Assembly: GCA_023392645.1 (NCBI GenBank) | Contig: JAEVYR010000120.1 | Span: 1 to 7,486, forward strand | DNA length: 7,486 nucleotides | DNA from: Chloroflexota bacterium | Lineage (GTDB): Bacteria; Chloroflexota; Chloroflexia; Thermomicrobiales; UBA6265 | Reading direction: 5' to 3' | Shown: in pieces, positions 5,702-7,486 of the stretch | Layout: each line of letters starts with the position of its first letter | Numbering within the stretch: the stretch's first letter is position 1 | Position numbers and translations under genes: made by a program | The notes under the pieces: model-generated | The model's database searches: none | What the model was told of the DNA's origin: nothing | Seen by the model: only the letters and a program-made list of their open reading frames with translations

Positions 5702-7321
5702 ATGGAGCACCATCTCGTGCCAGAACTCTCGGACGGCTTCTACGCCGGCCTGCTCATCATTCCGATGCTGGCGCTCATCATCCTCGCGCACGAATTCGGG
5801 CACTTCTTCGCGGCTCGGTCCGTCGGCATCACCGTCGAGGAATTCGGCATCGGCATTCCGCCCCGCGCGAAAGGGTGGCGCTGGCGAGGCGTGCTGTGGT
5901 CGCTGAACTGGATACCGCTCGGCGGCTTCGTCCGCGTCAAGGGCGAGGACGGCAAGGATCGGGAACCCGGCTCGATGAACACCAAGGGCCCGCTGGCCCG
6001 GGCGTTCTTCCTCATCGCCGGCTCCGGCGCCAATTTCGTCGCCGCGGCGGTGCTTTCCATCATTTTGGTCGCCACGCAAGGCGTACCGACCGATGCCAGC
6101 CACGTGTACATCCACATGGTCGAGCCGAATTCGCCCGCCGAATCCGCCGGATGGCACCCGGGCGATGCCATCGTCGAGATCGACGGCCGCGAGGTGAGCT
6201 CCGTCTCGGACCTCTCCGGCGCGCTGGACGCGGGCGCCGGACGCGACGTGCCGGTCGTCGTCGAGCGCGGCGGCGAGCTGGTTCAGACGACGGTGACGCC
6301 GCGCGACAATCCGCCGCCGGGCCAGGGCGCGACTGGCATCCGCGTCGATGACGCCTACCTGTCCGAGATCGAGATCGGCTCCGTCGCCGCCGGGTCGCCG
6401 GCCGACGCCGCGGGCTGGCATCCGGGGGACGAGATCGTCGCCGTCGATGGCGTCGAGATCGAGTCGGTCGCGCAGGTGAATGCGCTGCTCGGCGCCGCGA
6501 ACGACGGCAAAGCCGAGGTGACGATGCTGCGCGATGGCGAGCGCGTCGTTACGACGGTTCAGCTCGAGGCCGCGACGGTGCGGCTGACGGCGGTGGCGCC
6601 GGATTCGCCCGCGTCGAAGGCACTGCTCTACCCCGGCGACCGGATCGTCGCGATCGGCGATACGGCTGTGACCGATGCGGCGTCGCTGTACTCGGCGCTG
6701 GATATCGCCGCGGGCAAACAGGTGCCGGTCACGGTCGAGCGCGAGGGGCGCGAGGTCGAGGTGACGCTGGCCGTGCCCGAGATTGGTGAGAATGACAATC
6801 CGCTGGCGCTGATCGGCGCCAACGCGACGCTGGAAACGTGGCAGGATCTCGCCGGGGTCGACACCAGGTCGAGCCGCGATTTTGAGTCCGTCTCCGCCGG
6901 CGAGGTGATCCCGAAGGGGCTGGACCAGTTCTGGTTCCTCATTACCGGCACGCTGGATGGGCTGAAGGAGATGTTCACGACGACGCCCAGCTCGGACAAC
7001 CTGGCCGGGCCGGTGGGAATGGGCCAGCTCACGTCGGAGCTGATCACCGAGTCGGCGCTGCCGATCTGGTTCACGATCGGCAACATCGTGATGGTGATCT
7101 CGGTCGGGCTGGGCATCCTCAACCTGCTGCCGCTGCCGGCGCTCGACGGTGGCCGGCTGGCGTTCGTGGTGGTCGAGGTGCTGCGCGGTGGCAAGCGGCT
7201 GCCGCCGGAGAAGGAAGGCCTCGTGCATCTCGCCGGACTGGCATTGCTGCTGATGTTGATGTTCTTCGTCGCCTTCAACGATGTCGGTCGCCTCATCGAT
7301 GGGGAGAGCATCCTGCCCTGA
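5702..7321 (+). CDS. rseP: RseP-like site-2 protease (M50) with three PDZ modules
   Basis: An intramembrane zinc metalloprotease of the M50B/RseP family. Such enzymes cut transmembrane substrates such as anti-sigma factors or leftover signal peptides within the membrane. The 539-residue protein has an active-site helix at about 14-36 with HEFGH (His30, Glu31, His34). A second helix lies at about 101-125 (FFLIAGSGANF). PDZ-like modules occupy about 138-205, 226-290 and 296-360, each opening with an SPA..A...PGD.I core. GPVGM is at 436-440. The third helix (about 456-480) leads into NLLPLPALDGG (474-484), where Asp482 is the third zinc ligand. The last helix is about 508-526. All catalytic residues are present. 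The family norm is about 420-450 residues with one or two PDZ domains, and the extra length here is the third module. The start is uncertain: ATG 5702 has no ribosome-binding site, whereas in-frame GTG 5717 has GGAG 9 bases upstream (534 residues). The usual neighbours dxr, uppS and cdsA are absent. Confidence 0.93.
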   Translation: MEHHLVPELSDGFYAGLLIIPMLALIILAHEFGHFFAARSVGITVEEFGIGIPPRAKGWRWRGVLWSLNWIPLGGFVRVKGEDGKDREPGSMNTKGPLARAFFLIAGSGANFVAAAVLSIILVATQGVPTDASHVYIHMVEPNSPAESAGWHPGDAIVEIDGREVSSVSDLSGALDAGAGRDVPVVVERGGELVQTTVTPRDNPPPGQGATGIRVDDAYLSEIEIGSVAAGSPADAAGWHPGDEIVAVDGVEIESVAQVNALLGAANDGKAEVTMLRDGERVVTTVQLEAATVRLTAVAPDSPASKALLYPGDRIVAIGDTAVTDAASLYSALDIAAGKQVPVTVEREGREVEVTLAVPEIGENDNPLALIGANATLETWQDLAGVDTRSSRDFESVSAGEVIPKGLDQFWFLITGTLDGLKEMFTTTPSSDNLAGPVGMGQLTSELITESALPIWFTIGNIVMVISVGLGILNLLPLPALDGGRLAFVVVEVLRGGKRLPPEKEGLVHLAGLALLLMLMFFVAFNDVGRLIDGESILP

Positions 7322-7338
7322 TGCCCAGCGCGAGGCGG

Positions 7339-7385
7339 CGTAGCGGCGCCTTCGACACCATGCGCGCCGCCGTCTCGCCGCTACG
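7339..7385. repeat. Inverted repeat downstream of rseP
   Basis: CGTAGCGGCG at 7339-7348 and CGCCGCTACG at 7376-7385 are exact reverse complements (10 bp) separated by 27 bases. The loop itself contains GC-rich complementary stretches that could form alternative stems. It starts 18 bases after the rseP stop, a position that fits a 3'-end structure, but no T-tract follows. Confidence 0.4.
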
Positions 7386-7420
7386 GTCGCCATGCCCCAT
7401 CGTGGAATCCAACGTCGTAC

Positions 7421-7426
7421 CATAAT
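7421..7426 (+). promoter_or_regulatory. Candidate -10 element near the right edge
   Basis: CATAAT matches TATAAT at five of six positions and sits in an unusually AT-rich spot for this window. Its last base is 7 bases before an ATG at 7433, the geometry of a leaderless transcript. No convincing -35 hexamer is visible. Confidence 0.3.
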
Positions 7427-7432
7427 CACAGC

Positions 7433-7486
7433 ATGAACGTGAGGCGACAGTGGACTCGCGAGAGCCCACCGCGCACGTGTGAGAGG
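7433..7486 (+). CDS. Possible N-terminus of a gene cut by the right edge
   Basis: The ATG at 7433 opens 18 codons with no stop before the window ends (MNVRRQWTRESPPRTCER). There is no ribosome-binding site, but a -10-like CATAAT ends 7 bases upstream, so a leaderless start is conceivable. The peptide is too short to recognise, and an open frame of this length is common by chance in GC-rich DNA. Confidence 0.2.
   Translation, partial: MNVRRQWTRESPPRTCER

Noticed and set aside
5638..6351. A 237-codon plus-strand frame starting GTG ATG at 5638, overlapping rseP in another frame
   Set aside because: The product is dominated by Arg, Ala and His. It overlaps the active-site region of rseP and has no ribosome-binding site. 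I note only the -10-like TACCAT 7 bases before it.
5285..7429. A 714-codon open frame on the minus strand opposite rseP and the start of ald
   Set aside because: The translation is Arg/His/Asp-rich and low in hydrophobic structure, with no recognisable motif. It is antisense to a fully supported protease with all catalytic residues. Long antisense frames are expected from GC-rich third positions.

Overview
The window is a GC-rich bacterial chromosomal segment with tightly packed protein genes. It has no rRNA, tRNA, CRISPR array or insertion sequence that I can see. The gene set is a dimeric (alpha2) glycyl-tRNA synthetase with a CxxC/CxxC zinc knuckle, a Xer-type tyrosine recombinase, an alanine dehydrogenase, an RseP-like site-2 protease and two DUF3105 proteins. 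With the high GC, this fits a Chloroflexota lineage (Thermomicrobia/Sphaerobacter-like) best, with Actinomycetota as the alternative. This placement is an inference from gene content, not a database result.

Layout. Six genes lie on the minus strand and read leftward from about 5424. They are ald (alanine dehydrogenase), a xerC/xerD-type recombinase, glyS (glycyl-tRNA synthetase), a membrane-anchored DUF3105 protein, a secreted DUF3105 protein, and the first 19 codons of another likely exported protein that runs off the left edge. On the plus strand an rseP-like protease gene (5702-7321) diverges from ald. The last 165 bases hold an inverted repeat and a possible leaderless gene start cut by the right edge.

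How the genes relate. The recombinase and glyS are separated by 7 bases, and the glyS ribosome-binding site lies in the end of the recombinase gene, so they are probably co-translated. The two DUF3105 genes are a tandem paralogous pair 36 bases apart, one with a membrane anchor and one with a signal peptide. They probably work at the same extracytoplasmic site, and the third exported product 5 bases further on probably belongs to the same unit. The ald-rseP divergent region carries candidate promoters for both directions and a structured ald leader. Several junctions (ald-recombinase, upstream of rseP, glyS-DUF3105) carry hairpins without T-tracts.

Most of the window is ordinary housekeeping sequence. 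The points most worth a second look are the DUF3105 pair, the three consecutive PDZ modules in the RseP-like protease, the structured ald leader, and the acidic tail on the recombinase. I see no clear evidence of a wholly new system.
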